NCBI RefSeq assembly: GCF_029893805.1
Contig: NZ_JARXYP010000002.1
Span: 9,052,001 to 9,116,000 of the forward strand
Direction: 5' to 3'
Length of the DNA stretch: 64,000 bases
From: Streptomyces sp. SAI-135
GTDB lineage: Bacteria > Actinomycetota > Actinomycetes > Streptomycetales > Streptomycetaceae
Both the position numbers and the translations under genes were made by a program. This document shows, one piece after another, positions 17,731 to 27,036 of the stretch (its first letter is position 1; each line of letters opens with the position of its first letter). Below the pieces are notes generated by a model. That model was not told where the DNA came from and made no database searches. It saw only the letters and a program-made list of their open reading frames with translations.

Positions 17731-19842
17731 TCAGGATCCGTCGTGCAGTACCAGGATGGCGACGTCGTCGGTGCGCTGCCCGGCTGTTCCGGCCTTGCTG
17801 AGCAGGTCGTCGATGAGCAGGTCCAGGTCCCGCTCGTCGGCTTGGGCGAGGTGGTGTGCCAGGCGGTTGAAGGAGTCGTCGAGATCGACTCCGGGCCTTT
17901 CGACGAGGCCGTCGGTGAAGAAGACGAGCATCAGGCCAGGAGTCAGCTGGATCTCGGTCAGGGGAAAGTCGGCGTCGGGATCGACTCCCAGGAGTGGTCC
18001 TGGTGCAACGACGGCGGGTCGGGTGTCACGATCGGGCCACCGCAGGAGCGGGGGCGGGTGGCCGGCGCTGGCCAGGCACACGCGTCGGCGGGTGAAGTCG
18101 AAGTGGGCGTAGAGGCAGCTGGTGAAGAGCTCGGGTGCCAGGTCGGTGAGGAGCCTGTTGGTTCGGGCGAGGACCTGGTCGGGGGGTGTGCCGAGGGTCG
18201 CGTGCGCGTGGACAGCGGTACGGACCTGGCCCATCAGGGCGGCGGCGGCGACGTTGTGTCCCTGGACGTCCCCGATGACGGCCGCGGCGGCCGTGTCACC
18301 GAGGCGGATCAGGTCGTAGAAGTCTCCGCCGATGTCCATGCCCCGGGTCGCGGGCAGGTAGCGGGCGGCTACGCGCAATCCGTCGACCTGGGGAAGGACG
18401 CGTGGCAGCAGGGCCTGCTGGAGTCCATGGGCGAGCTCGTGTTTGGCGTCGTAGAGGCGGGCTCGGTCCAGGGCCTGGGCGATGAGGCCGGCGAGCGATG
18501 TCAGGACGGCGCGTTCCTCGGCCGGGAATGTGTGAGGTCGGTCGTAGGACAGGATGCAGCAGCCGACGGGCCTGCCGGAGATGATCAGGGGCAGAAAGGC
18601 CCACGCCTGCTTCCCGCTGACGTGCGGAGCCTGGGGGTAGATGCGGCGCATCTCCTCCTGGTCGGCGAAGAATGCGGGGATACCGCTGGCGAGGGCATGC
18701 CCGGCGGGGGTGAAGTCGGTGTCGAGGGGCAGGCCGTCGAGGCGCTCGATGACGTGGGGCTCGTAGCCGCGGTGGCCGGTGATCCGCAGCCGGCCGGCGT
18801 CGGCCGTTGACACGACGAGTCCCTGGGCGCCGAAGGCGGGCATGATCTGGTCCGCGATCAGGGCGATGACATCCTGGACGCCGACGACTTCGGTCAGCCC
18901 CGCAGCCAGGTGAGTGAGTTGGTACAGCCGCGCTGTACCGGCCGGCGTGACGGTCCGCGTGGTGCGCTGGGGCGCCGGTGACGGCAGCGGCTGGGCACCG
19001 CTGGGGACGATGCGGACGCTGATGCCGCTGGCGTCCGGGAAGAGGTGGAAGTCCAGCCACTGGTCCGGTGGGCGGCACGCGGTGAACGAGACGGGCTCGC
19101 GACTGATCACCGCAGCTCGGTAACGGTCCTCGTAGGTGGGATCGTCCAGCCAGCGCAACGACTGCCACGGCAGGGTGCCCAGCAGCCGGTCGGCTTCAGA
19201 GCCCAGCAGGTCGCAGGCGCCGGAGCTGAGGTAGGTGAACTGCCCCTCCAGGTTCAGCGCGCAGCTTCCACCGGGCAGGCGCTCCGCGAAGTCGGCGGCG
19301 GCAATCGTGGGGCTCCCGGGTCGGCGCTCGACGGGGACGACACGAGGCCGTTCGTCGCCGGAGGGGGACTTTCCGTGAGCGGCGGCTTCCTCCAACAGCC
19401 GGGCCAGGCGTCGGCAACTCGACGAGATGTGGCCCCGCTCCCGGTCGGTCATGTACGGCGGACGAGTGGCCGGCCACATGAGCAGCAGCGCTCCCCAAGG
19501 CCGACCGTCGTCCACTGGCGCGGCGACGAGGGCCAGCGGGTAGGGCAGCACCACCGAGGTGCGCGGATAGGCGCGGACCATCTCTTCCTGGCTGCCGACC
19601 CACACCATGCGGTTCTCGCGGACCGCGACGGCCACCGGTGCCGGAGCGGCCATCGGAATCCTCGCCCACGGTGCGGCGAATTCGGGTGGCGCCCCGCACA
19701 GCACGTCCAGTCGCAATACCCGTTCATCCAGCGTGAGCAGGTACAGAGCGCCGATGGACGCACCGGTTCGGCGCACCGTCTCCGCGAACACGGCATCCAG
19801 TTCGCCGCTACCGGCGGCGGCCGGATCGCCCGCGCTGGTCAC
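17731..19842 (-). CDS. multi-sensor PP2C (SpoIIE-type) serine phosphatase
   Basis: The 703-residue protein has a GAF-like domain (about residues 12-150), a PAS-like segment (about 185-285, FTYLSSGACDLLGSE), a second GAF domain (about 310-455) and a C-terminal PP2C phosphatase (about 480-700). The phosphatase starts RVAARYLPATRGMDIGGDFYD and includes VIGDVQGHNVAAAALMGQ and ASAGHPPPLL. The metal-binding Asp-Val-x-Gly-His motif is intact. Such proteins dephosphorylate anti-sigma-factor antagonists in stress signalling; the STAS protein at 35.2 kb is one possible substrate. It appears monocistronic. Confidence 0.9.
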   Translation of the reverse strand: MTSAGDPAAAGSGELDAVFAETVRRTGASIGALYLLTLDERVLRLDVLCGAPPEFAAPWARIPMAAPAPVAVAVRENRMVWVGSQEEMVRAYPRTSVVLPYPLALVAAPVDDGRPWGALLLMWPATRPPYMTDRERGHISSSCRRLARLLEEAAAHGKSPSGDERPRVVPVERRPGSPTIAAADFAERLPGGSCALNLEGQFTYLSSGACDLLGSEADRLLGTLPWQSLRWLDDPTYEDRYRAAVISREPVSFTACRPPDQWLDFHLFPDASGISVRIVPSGAQPLPSPAPQRTTRTVTPAGTARLYQLTHLAAGLTEVVGVQDVIALIADQIMPAFGAQGLVVSTADAGRLRITGHRGYEPHVIERLDGLPLDTDFTPAGHALASGIPAFFADQEEMRRIYPQAPHVSGKQAWAFLPLIISGRPVGCCILSYDRPHTFPAEERAVLTSLAGLIAQALDRARLYDAKHELAHGLQQALLPRVLPQVDGLRVAARYLPATRGMDIGGDFYDLIRLGDTAAAAVIGDVQGHNVAAAALMGQVRTAVHAHATLGTPPDQVLARTNRLLTDLAPELFTSCLYAHFDFTRRRVCLASAGHPPPLLRWPDRDTRPAVVAPGPLLGVDPDADFPLTEIQLTPGLMLVFFTDGLVERPGVDLDDSFNRLAHHLAQADERDLDLLIDDLLSKAGTAGQRTDDVAILVLHDGS

Positions 19843-20559
19843 GAAGCACCTCCAGCATCCCGGGCGAATTCAGGAACGGCCGGGCGGTCCGGTATGCCCC
19901 GGGATACGTGATTCGCTCATGCCGGGCTTGCCCCAAGGAAAACGCTACGCCCCTGGAAAGCGGTCGGCATACCGTCCCGCGCGAGTTCCGACCTCGGCTT
20001 CGAGTCGACGCTCGCCCTGCCCCACCCCGCAGACGAGGGCGGCTGGCCCCCGCGGCCGGACGCGGCAGCCCCCGGAGGCGGCAGACGAACTAGACAGCTC
20101 TGGCCAAGCTGCCGCGTTCTCCAGCACGCGCCGGACATGCGACCCTCTGCGGACAGAGCCCGCCACCGAAAGGGAGGACTCTCCCCGCCCCGGCTGATCA
20201 CGATGCGGAGGCCAGTTGGTGGCGAGCGTCATCTGCACCGTACGGTTCCGCCGCCTGGCATGCTGCCGGCCCCGTTGCCCACCTCTTGACCTGGCCACCC
20301 CATCCCGGAAGCCTCCGCCAGTCGCCGCGGCTTCCCGCGACGACGCCCTCGGCCACCGCATTGGTGACCGGGCGAAGAACACGGCAGCACGGCAGTCACG
20401 CAGCGCTTGATTACATGGCCGCCCATACGCGGGGCAGCGGCCGCCTGCCTGTGCCTGGTAGACCGACGGTGCCGGGCATCGTCGTGGCCGGGTGCAACCG
20501 TGGTCGGGTCACTGTCTTGCGGCTCAGGGGCTGACCGCTTCGCGTACCGGCAGATTGCC
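19843..20559. other. gene-poor region
   Basis: Between the phosphatase gene and a decayed HTH gene, about 700 bases show only short, frame-inconsistent open stretches without recognised domains. It is probably decayed sequence plus the upstream region of the phosphatase gene. Confidence 0.45.
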
Positions 20560-20800
20560 GTGGCAGACGCGCTGGCTGGCTACATCGCACCCCCGTCACC
20601 GCCCGGCGCGGGCTCCTGGCCCGCTTGCACTACCTCACCTGCGCCCCCCCGTGCCCGGGCGGCGACCCGCGCGGACGGGCTGACCGTCACCGACCGCACC
20701 ATGCGCGCCTGGCTCGACGGCGTCCGCACGCCGTCCGGCGCAACCTCGAGCGCATCGAGCAGGCTGTACGCGGAATATTCGCAGTTCAGAGGCTGTGTCT
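20560..20800 (+). pseudogene. frameshifted small HTH protein remnant
   Basis: Joining two frames gives VADALAGYIAP, then GLLARLHYLT, back to DGLTVTDRTMRAWLDGVRTP, and finally RRNLERIEQAVRGIF. The segment resembles a helix-turn-helix protein of plasmid or telomere type (pattern: LGVT-RT-RAWL-G-R-PSR-NLERI). At least two frameshifts break it. The family assignment is by pattern only. Confidence 0.4.
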
Positions 20801-20860
20801 GTTGGCTTACCGGCTATTGCTTCCCACCCCGTAGGGGTGAGATCGCCGCCGTCGTGCGCG

Positions 20861-21706
20861 TTACCTGTACAGGGCGACAGCGCCTCCCCAGAGAGCGCCC
20901 GGGTTCAGGCGCTCGGGGAAGCGTTCCAGCATGGCGTTGAAGAAGCCGAGCGGTTCCTCGTGCTTGGCGAGAAGCTCGTCGACGGTGTCGAGGTAGAGCC
21001 GGGTCTCGGCGATGGCGCGCTCGGCGTCGTCGTCGCGTTCCTTGTTCTTGTGGCCGGTCACGATCCGGCGCGGCCGCAGGCCCTCGACGACGGTGATGGC
21101 CTTTCGCCAGGCGTCGCGGCCGCCGTTCGCGGACTCGGCGAGGTACTGGTGCACGCCGTTGTAGATGACGTCGCCGGCCACGACCAGCTCGAGGTCGGGT
21201 ACGTGCAGAACACTGGTCTCGTCCGTGTCGCTGTGGCCGACTTCCACGATGTGCAGGTCATGGCCTTCCAGGGTGAACCGGTTTCCGGGCACGGTGACGG
21301 CCGTGACCGGAGCGTCCGGGATCTGTCCGGGGAAGAGCGCGTCCCAGAAGTGCGGGCGGATGGAGACGTTGCGGTGCATCTGCGCGATGGTGCCCTCGGA
21401 GGCGACCACCTGCGCGCCGAATCGCTCCGCCAGGACGCCGGCCGTGAACCAGTGGTCACCGTGACCATGGGTCGCAAAGATGTGGGTCAGGTTCTTGCCG
21501 GTGTCCTCCACCCAGTCACCCACTTCCTGCGCCTGGACGGAGGTCAGTGGCGGATCGACCAGGACGGCGTCCTGCTCGCCATGGATGAGGGTGACGGACA
21601 GGGGCGAGAACATCCGCCGGTCCCCGTTGGGAACCAGGTCCGTGACGTTCTGCGGGATCGGGTCTGCGACGAGGACGTCGTAGGCAAGCGGGCCGCTGGT
21701 GGGCAT
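20861..21706 (-). CDS. MBL-fold metallo-hydrolase
   Basis: The 281-residue product has the metallo-beta-lactamase signature ATHGHGDHW (His80, His82, Asp84, His85) and later VEVGHSDTDET and VVAGDVIYN, with a final VTGHK. It is a soluble hydrolase of unknown substrate, of the group often annotated Vmh or hydroxyacylglutathione-hydrolase-like. It begins 9 bases after the HxlR gene on the same strand, so the two form an operon with the regulator first. Confidence 0.88.
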   Translation of the reverse strand: MPTSGPLAYDVLVADPIPQNVTDLVPNGDRRMFSPLSVTLIHGEQDAVLVDPPLTSVQAQEVGDWVEDTGKNLTHIFATHGHGDHWFTAGVLAERFGAQVVASEGTIAQMHRNVSIRPHFWDALFPGQIPDAPVTAVTVPGNRFTLEGHDLHIVEVGHSDTDETSVLHVPDLELVVAGDVIYNGVHQYLAESANGGRDAWRKAITVVEGLRPRRIVTGHKNKERDDDAERAIAETRLYLDTVDELLAKHEEPLGFFNAMLERFPERLNPGALWGGAVALYR

Positions 21707-21715
21707 GGTGCGTTC

Positions 21716-22228
21716 CTAACTGACAAGGTCGATGCCGCCGGCTCCGTCGGACGACCGATCGGCGGCGGCAAGGGCGGCGTAATAGGCCGGGCCCCGAATG
21801 ATCGAAACAGCGCCCTGGTCGACGAACTCGCCGTCCGGGTCCCGGAATTCGAGATGCACCGGGCGTTCGTCGTCTGCCGTGTACAGGACTCCCTGGCCCG
21901 TCTCTTGCGGGAGGTGACGGTCCCCCCATGCGCTGAGGGCGGCCAGAATCGGCAACACGTCGCGGCCGGCGTCCGTGAGGACGTACGCCTCGCGGCTGCG
22001 CTCCCCGTCTTCCTGATACGTCACGCGCTCCATGAGCCCGGCGCACACGAGGTCGTTCAGGCGCTGGCCCAGGGTCGCGTTGGGGATGCCGATGCGCTGG
22101 AACTCGGCGAAACGGGTGCGGCCGAGGAAGGCCTCGCGGAGCAGCAGGAGATTCCACTTCTGTCCCAGCACGCTGAGGGTGCGGGCGATCGAACAGTAGC
22201 GGTTCGCCGGCAGTGACATGGCTTCCAT
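21716..22228 (-). CDS. HxlR-family transcriptional regulator
   Basis: The 170-residue product opens with the HxlR signature CSIARTLSVLGQKWNLLLLREAF and a winged helix continuing FAEFQRIGIPNATLGQRLNDL. ATG 22228 is preferred because it begins just before the domain; an open frame runs upstream to 22348 but encodes non-conserved residues. The ribosome site is weak. It leads the operon with the MBL hydrolase and probably senses a reactive or quinone-like compound, as many HxlR proteins do. Confidence 0.85.
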   Translation of the reverse strand: MEAMSLPANRYCSIARTLSVLGQKWNLLLLREAFLGRTRFAEFQRIGIPNATLGQRLNDLVCAGLMERVTYQEDGERSREAYVLTDAGRDVLPILAALSAWGDRHLPQETGQGVLYTADDERPVHLEFRDPDGEFVDQGAVSIIRGPAYYAALAAADRSSDGAGGIDLVS

Positions 22229-22370
22229 GGCATCCAGACTAACCCCAGACTCTGAAAAATGAACCCAGGCCCTGGCGTCAAGATCGATGACCTGAACACC
22301 AGAGGCCGGAAGGCCGGGGTGGGCCTGCCCCGTTCGGGAGCGTGCCACCCCGGCTTCCGGATGGACCTGC

Positions 22371-25300
22371 CTACTTTCTCTTGAGGGTGAAGTTCTTGGT
22401 GACAGTGGACTTCTTCTTGATCGTCACCGTGGCGACGGTCGGCTGGAAGCCGTCCTTGGCGGCGATGACGGTGAGCGGGTTGTTGCGGACGTCGAGCCAC
22501 AGGGCGTACCCGCCACTGGCGTCCGTCGTCAGGGTGTAGCTCGTGGCCCAGGTGTCAATCTGGACGGTGGCCCCCGCGATCGGCGCGGTGCCGCCACCGG
22601 CGGTGGCACCCAGTACCGTCCCGGTGATCTTGCCCCAGGTGCTGGGCGGCGCGACGCGCATCTCGACGGGGAGGCTGGGCACGGAGTACGGAGTGTCGGT
22701 GCTGAAGGTCAGCTGGGCGGTGAAGGCTCCCGGCTGGGTCACCTCGGCCACGGAGGCGTCCAGGGAGATCGTCACCTTCGAGCTCTTGCCGGGCTGAAGA
22801 GTCAGCTGCTGCGCGCTCTCGCTCAACCAGCTGACGTCGCTCGACTCTCCCTGGTCGTAACCCGGCAGCACCTCCACGGCTGTCGTGGGGGTCGCCTGGG
22901 CGACGCCGCCACCGACCTTGAAGAAGCCCAGCCCACCGCCACCGCGGTAGGTGGCGCGGTCGGCGTTGGGAAGGGCGGTCCAGGTGCCCGCCTTCGGGTC
23001 GAAGGAGAAGCCCTGGTTGGTGATGCTGTTCCCGGTCACACCACCCGCGGTGACGAGCAGGCCGTTGGCGGAGGTGTACGCGGAACCCCAGAGGGCGACG
23101 GGCAGGTCGGCGACCTGTGACCAGGCGTTGGCGGCGGGGTCGTAGACGTAGGAGTCCTTGACCTCGCTGGTGCCGTTGAATCCGCCGGCGCAGTACAGCT
23201 TGCCGCCGATGCCGGCGCAGGAACTCCAGGAGATCTGCTGCGGGTAGGCGGCCAGCGTGGACCAGCTGTCGGCGGCCGGGTCGTAGACGGTGACGTCCGC
23301 GGTGCCGCAGGTGTCCGTGCCGCAGCCGCCGACCACGTAGAGCTTGCCGTCGAGCACGGCACTGCCGGAGCCCGCGTACGGCTTGGGTGAGGCGGCACCG
23401 GTGGTCCAGGAGTCACTGCCCGGATCGTAGATCTCCAGCTTGGAGTCGGGGTCGCCGCCGGGTCCCCAGCCGCCGACGGCGTAGAACTTGCCGCCGATGA
23501 AGCCGTGGGCGGGATCCTCCCGGGTGTCCGCCGCGCCGGCCAGCTTGGTCCAGGTACCGGCGACCGGATCGAGGACGTACATGTCCTTGGTGTCGGCGCT
23601 GCCGTTGAAGCCGAAGGCGGAGTAGATCTTCCCGTCGTGGGTGGCGACAGCGTTGTCCATCAGCGCGACCGGCAGGTCGGGGGCCGCCTGCCAGGCGTCA
23701 CCGGCGGCTCCCGGAGCCACCTTGGCAAGCGCGCCCGCGGCGGCCGCGGCGGTCTTGCTCGACAGCGGGGTGTAGGTGCCCTTGACCAGTTTCAGCGGGG
23801 CGCCGCTCGCGGACTCGATGCTGAACCCGCCGGACTGCTCCCCGAGTTCGACGGTGGCGGGTGCCGTGCCGGTGTTCTTGACGGTCAGGGTCTTGGTGCT
23901 CTGCTCGCCCCATCCGACCGACGCGGAGATGGAGGTCTTGTCCAGCTTCACCTGCCCGGCGCCGAGTGCGAAGTCCGCGCCGACCGCGCTGTCGGCCCGC
24001 ACCTTCACCGTCTTGTCGAGCCCGGTGTAGTGCGGCTTCGCCGCGGTGAAACCGTGGCTGCCGAGGGAGGAGAACAGGGCGTAGACGCCGTCGCCCAGTT
24101 CGGGGTCGTCGGGGGTGGCGAGGGTGACGGTGCTCTGCTTGCCGTCGTCCTTGTTCTTCACCGTGGCGCCGACCAGACCCGTGGAGGTGTTGGCATCCGT
24201 CACGGTGCCGGTGAGCAGACCGCCGGGGAGCGGCGTGACGTGGCGATCGCCGAGGAAAACGTTGTCGACCTTCCACCACCAGCCGAACGACCCCGTGAAG
24301 TGGAAGCGGAGTTGCACCGCTGCCTTGCCGGCGTAGTCGGTCAGCGGGAGCTCGACCTTCTGCGCGCCGAACGTGGTGCCGGTGGCGGACCAGAGCGTGG
24401 TCCAGGTGGCGCCGCCGTCGGTGGTCACGTCGACGTCCGCGCTCTGCCCCCCGCTGGCCCAGTAGTCGTTGGCGAAGGCGATCTCGGGTGCGGAGTCGTC
24501 GCTGAAGTCGTATACGGGGCTGAGCAGTTGCGAGTCCTGGTGCGCCCCGCCGCCGTAGTGGTCGCTGTCGACGATGGCGAAGGCGCCGTCGCCGCCGGTG
24601 GTGTTGGAGCGTGAGCCCGGGTCGTCGAAGGTCCAGCCGCCGGTCGTCCCGTCGGCGTTGACCACCTTCCAGCCCTTCGGGGCGGAGTCGGTCGAGTCGA
24701 ACGGCTCGGTGGTGCCCTCGTCCCGTACCGAGTAGCCGGCGGGCACGGTGGCCGCCCACGGGTCGATCGGAACCGCGATGTTCAGACTCTGGTCGGAGTC
24801 CGCGACGGTGATCTTCTTGGTGGGTGATGTGTAGCCGGGGTAGGCGGCGGTCACGTGCAGGGTGTAGTCGTGGCCCTGGGGCAGCTGCATGTCGAAGGCG
24901 CCGGTGAGCGGGTCGGTCCACACCGGGCCGCCGGGGACGCCGTCCGCAGTGATCTTGGCGTAGAGCGGCCAGCCGTGACCGGAACCGTCGGTGATCTTGC
25001 CGGAAACTGTCCGGGTCGGGACCGGGGTGAGGGCGAAGTTCTTGGTGAGGACGTCGCCGTCACCGAGGGACACGCCGGAGGCAGTGCCGGTGCTGTAACC
25101 GTACGCTTCGACGCTGATGTCGTAGCTGCCGACCGGCAGGACGAGCGAGTAGGTCCCGTCGGCGGCGGTGTGCGCGGTGCCGCCGCCCTGGGTGGTGACG
25201 GTGGCCCCGGCCACCGGCTTGCCGGTGCTGTCGTCGGTGACGGTGCCGGAGAGCTTCCCGTGCGGGCCGCTTCGGAACGCGGCCAGCCCGTCGGGGGTGC

Positions 25301-26555
25301 CCAGGCCGGTCGGGCCGTCGTAGCCGGCACCGGCGGTGCACAGATACGCGGGCGTGCAGGTGCCGTTGTTGCCGGTGGTCACGTCGTTGAGACCGGTCTC
25401 GGAGGCGTACGGGTAGGAGTTGGGGTACGTGCCCGCGACGGGGGTTCCGGCGGCCGCGTACGCGCCGGCGATGATGGGTGAGGAGGCGCTGGTGCCGCCG
25501 TACACCTGCCAGCCGCCACCGCCGTAGGTCTGGTAGACCGCGACGCCGGTGGCCGGGTCGGCCACGGCGGAGACGTCGGCGACGGTGCGCTTGTCGCATC
25601 CGGTGTCCGTCTGGAAGGCCGGCTTGGGCTCGTAGAGGGAGCAGCCGGATCCCGGGCCGAAGCCGTCGCGGTTCCAGACCGACTCGGACCAGCCGCGTGC
25701 GGTGCCGGAGTCCCGGACCAGTGAGGTGCCGCCGACGGAGGTCACGTAGGGGGAGACGGCGGGGTAGGCCACCCCGTAGTCGCTGTCGCCCGAGGAGGCG
25801 ACCACGGCGACACCGGGGTGGTTGTAGTGGGCGTCGTACGTCGTCTCGTCCGGCAGTTCACCGCTGCCCGGGGTGCTGTCGTAGTTGGTGCCGTAGGAGT
25901 TGGAGACGTATTTGGCGCCGAGTGCGACGGCCTGGTCGACGGCCGCCCCGAGGTCCTCGAAGCTCGGCTGGTCCGCCTCGACGAGCAGGATGTGCGCGTT
26001 AGGCGCGGCCGCGGAGACCATGTCCAGATCGAGGGAGATCTCGCCGGCCCAGCCGGCGTCGGGCGCGGGGTAGTCGGTGCCGCCGCGTTGGTCGACCTTC
26101 TTGAAGCAGCCGTTCGCCGTGGTGCAGGCGGGCAGCCCGTACTGCTCGCGGTAGACGGCCAGGTCGGCCTCGGCGGTGGGGTCGTCATAGGCGTCGACGA
26201 TGGCGATCGTCTGGCCCGCGCCGCCGTCGGCGGGAAGGCTGTAGGCGCTCTGCAGGTCGGCTGCGCCGTAGCCGCTGGGGGTTGCGGAGGCGGGCAACAG
26301 GCCCTTGAGGGCCTTGGTGTCGGTGCGGCGCAGGGCGAAGCATGCGGCCTCGCCCTTCTTGGGGGTGGAGCAGGAGGGTTCGAGGGCGGCCTTCTTCTTG
26401 GCCGTTGAGGCCGTTGAGGCCGATGAAGCGGGTGGCGCCGCCGCGTGGGCCGGGAGCTGTAGGCCCAGGAGCGTCATTGCGGCGGCGCTGAGCACGGTCA
26501 GGCAGGCGGCGGCTCTTCGGCGTAAAGCCGAACCGGTTCTCGGTGAGGTGCGCAA
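22371..26555 (-). CDS. secreted S53 (sedolisin) protease with regulatory and Kelch-like domains
   Basis: The 1394-residue product has an N-terminal signal peptide (arginines, then a hydrophobic stretch ending in AHA-AAPP near residue 38). The protease lies at about residues 60-420: catalytic Glu and Asp in GEISLDLDMV, the oxyanion Asp in SSGDSDYG and the nucleophile in GGTSASSPIIAG. Then come two carboxypeptidase-regulatory-like beta domains, a jelly-roll-like region, a third such domain, Kelch-type repeats (about 985-1230) and a last regulatory-like domain ending in Lys-rich strands. TTG 26555 follows GAGGAGTAACATT. It acts outside the cell on proteins. A TrmB/LuxR regulator is divergent. 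Confidence 0.88.
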   Translation of the reverse strand: MRTSPRTGSALRRRAAACLTVLSAAAMTLLGLQLPAHAAAPPASSASTASTAKKKAALEPSCSTPKKGEAACFALRRTDTKALKGLLPASATPSGYGAADLQSAYSLPADGGAGQTIAIVDAYDDPTAEADLAVYREQYGLPACTTANGCFKKVDQRGGTDYPAPDAGWAGEISLDLDMVSAAAPNAHILLVEADQPSFEDLGAAVDQAVALGAKYVSNSYGTNYDSTPGSGELPDETTYDAHYNHPGVAVVASSGDSDYGVAYPAVSPYVTSVGGTSLVRDSGTARGWSESVWNRDGFGPGSGCSLYEPKPAFQTDTGCDKRTVADVSAVADPATGVAVYQTYGGGGWQVYGGTSASSPIIAGAYAAAGTPVAGTYPNSYPYASETGLNDVTTGNNGTCTPAYLCTAGAGYDGPTGLGTPDGLAAFRSGPHGKLSGTVTDDSTGKPVAGATVTTQGGGTAHTAADGTYSLVLPVGSYDISVEAYGYSTGTASGVSLGDGDVLTKNFALTPVPTRTVSGKITDGSGHGWPLYAKITADGVPGGPVWTDPLTGAFDMQLPQGHDYTLHVTAAYPGYTSPTKKITVADSDQSLNIAVPIDPWAATVPAGYSVRDEGTTEPFDSTDSAPKGWKVVNADGTTGGWTFDDPGSRSNTTGGDGAFAIVDSDHYGGGAHQDSQLLSPVYDFSDDSAPEIAFANDYWASGGQSADVDVTTDGGATWTTLWSATGTTFGAQKVELPLTDYAGKAAVQLRFHFTGSFGWWWKVDNVFLGDRHVTPLPGGLLTGTVTDANTSTGLVGATVKNKDDGKQSTVTLATPDDPELGDGVYALFSSLGSHGFTAAKPHYTGLDKTVKVRADSAVGADFALGAGQVKLDKTSISASVGWGEQSTKTLTVKNTGTAPATVELGEQSGGFSIESASGAPLKLVKGTYTPLSSKTAAAAAGALAKVAPGAAGDAWQAAPDLPVALMDNAVATHDGKIYSAFGFNGSADTKDMYVLDPVAGTWTKLAGAADTREDPAHGFIGGKFYAVGGWGPGGDPDSKLEIYDPGSDSWTTGAASPKPYAGSGSAVLDGKLYVVGGCGTDTCGTADVTVYDPAADSWSTLAAYPQQISWSSCAGIGGKLYCAGGFNGTSEVKDSYVYDPAANAWSQVADLPVALWGSAYTSANGLLVTAGGVTGNSITNQGFSFDPKAGTWTALPNADRATYRGGGGLGFFKVGGGVAQATPTTAVEVLPGYDQGESSDVSWLSESAQQLTLQPGKSSKVTISLDASVAEVTQPGAFTAQLTFSTDTPYSVPSLPVEMRVAPPSTWGKITGTVLGATAGGGTAPIAGATVQIDTWATSYTLTTDASGGYALWLDVRNNPLTVIAAKDGFQPTVATVTIKKKSTVTKNFTLKRK

Positions 26556-27036
26556 AATGTTACTCCTCGGTTCGCTTTGCAGGGGGCGACTCGTACACGA
26601 CCCCGGTCGACGGCGAATGACGGTGGTTCACATTCACCGCAATCAATTGGCGTACCGCGAAGCGAAATTGACAATAGCCTGTGTGTTACATGTGCATGTC
26701 GTAAGGATTCGCTGTGAGAAAGGAGGGCCCGTCGGGTCGGAAAATGAATTCCCATGCCAAGGGGGCCCATCGCTCAAGAACTGCGAGGGCCTATTCAGTA
26801 CGGCAATTGCTTTCCGTTGTTTACAGGCTGCCGGGAAGTGGGTGCAAACCCTGGGGCGGTCGCTGTGGTTGTCGGGCCGGACACGTCGTCGAAACAGAGG
26901 CCACCGCGCCAGTGACCTCTGATCATCCTGGCGTCGGCAGCCGGACCCGACAAGATCCATCGCTTGCGGGCGCGCGCAGTTGCGCACTTGCGTAGCATCG
27001 GCATGCATCTCGTTCCGATCTTCCGAGGAGTCGCTG
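26556..27036. other. divergent promoter region between protease and regulator genes
   Basis: These 481 bases separate the leftward protease from the rightward regulator and are locally AT-richer. A TTGACA at 26669-26674 on the plus strand is a candidate -35, but no good -10 follows at the right distance. The long spacing suggests regulated promoters. No gene is supported here. Confidence 0.5.
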
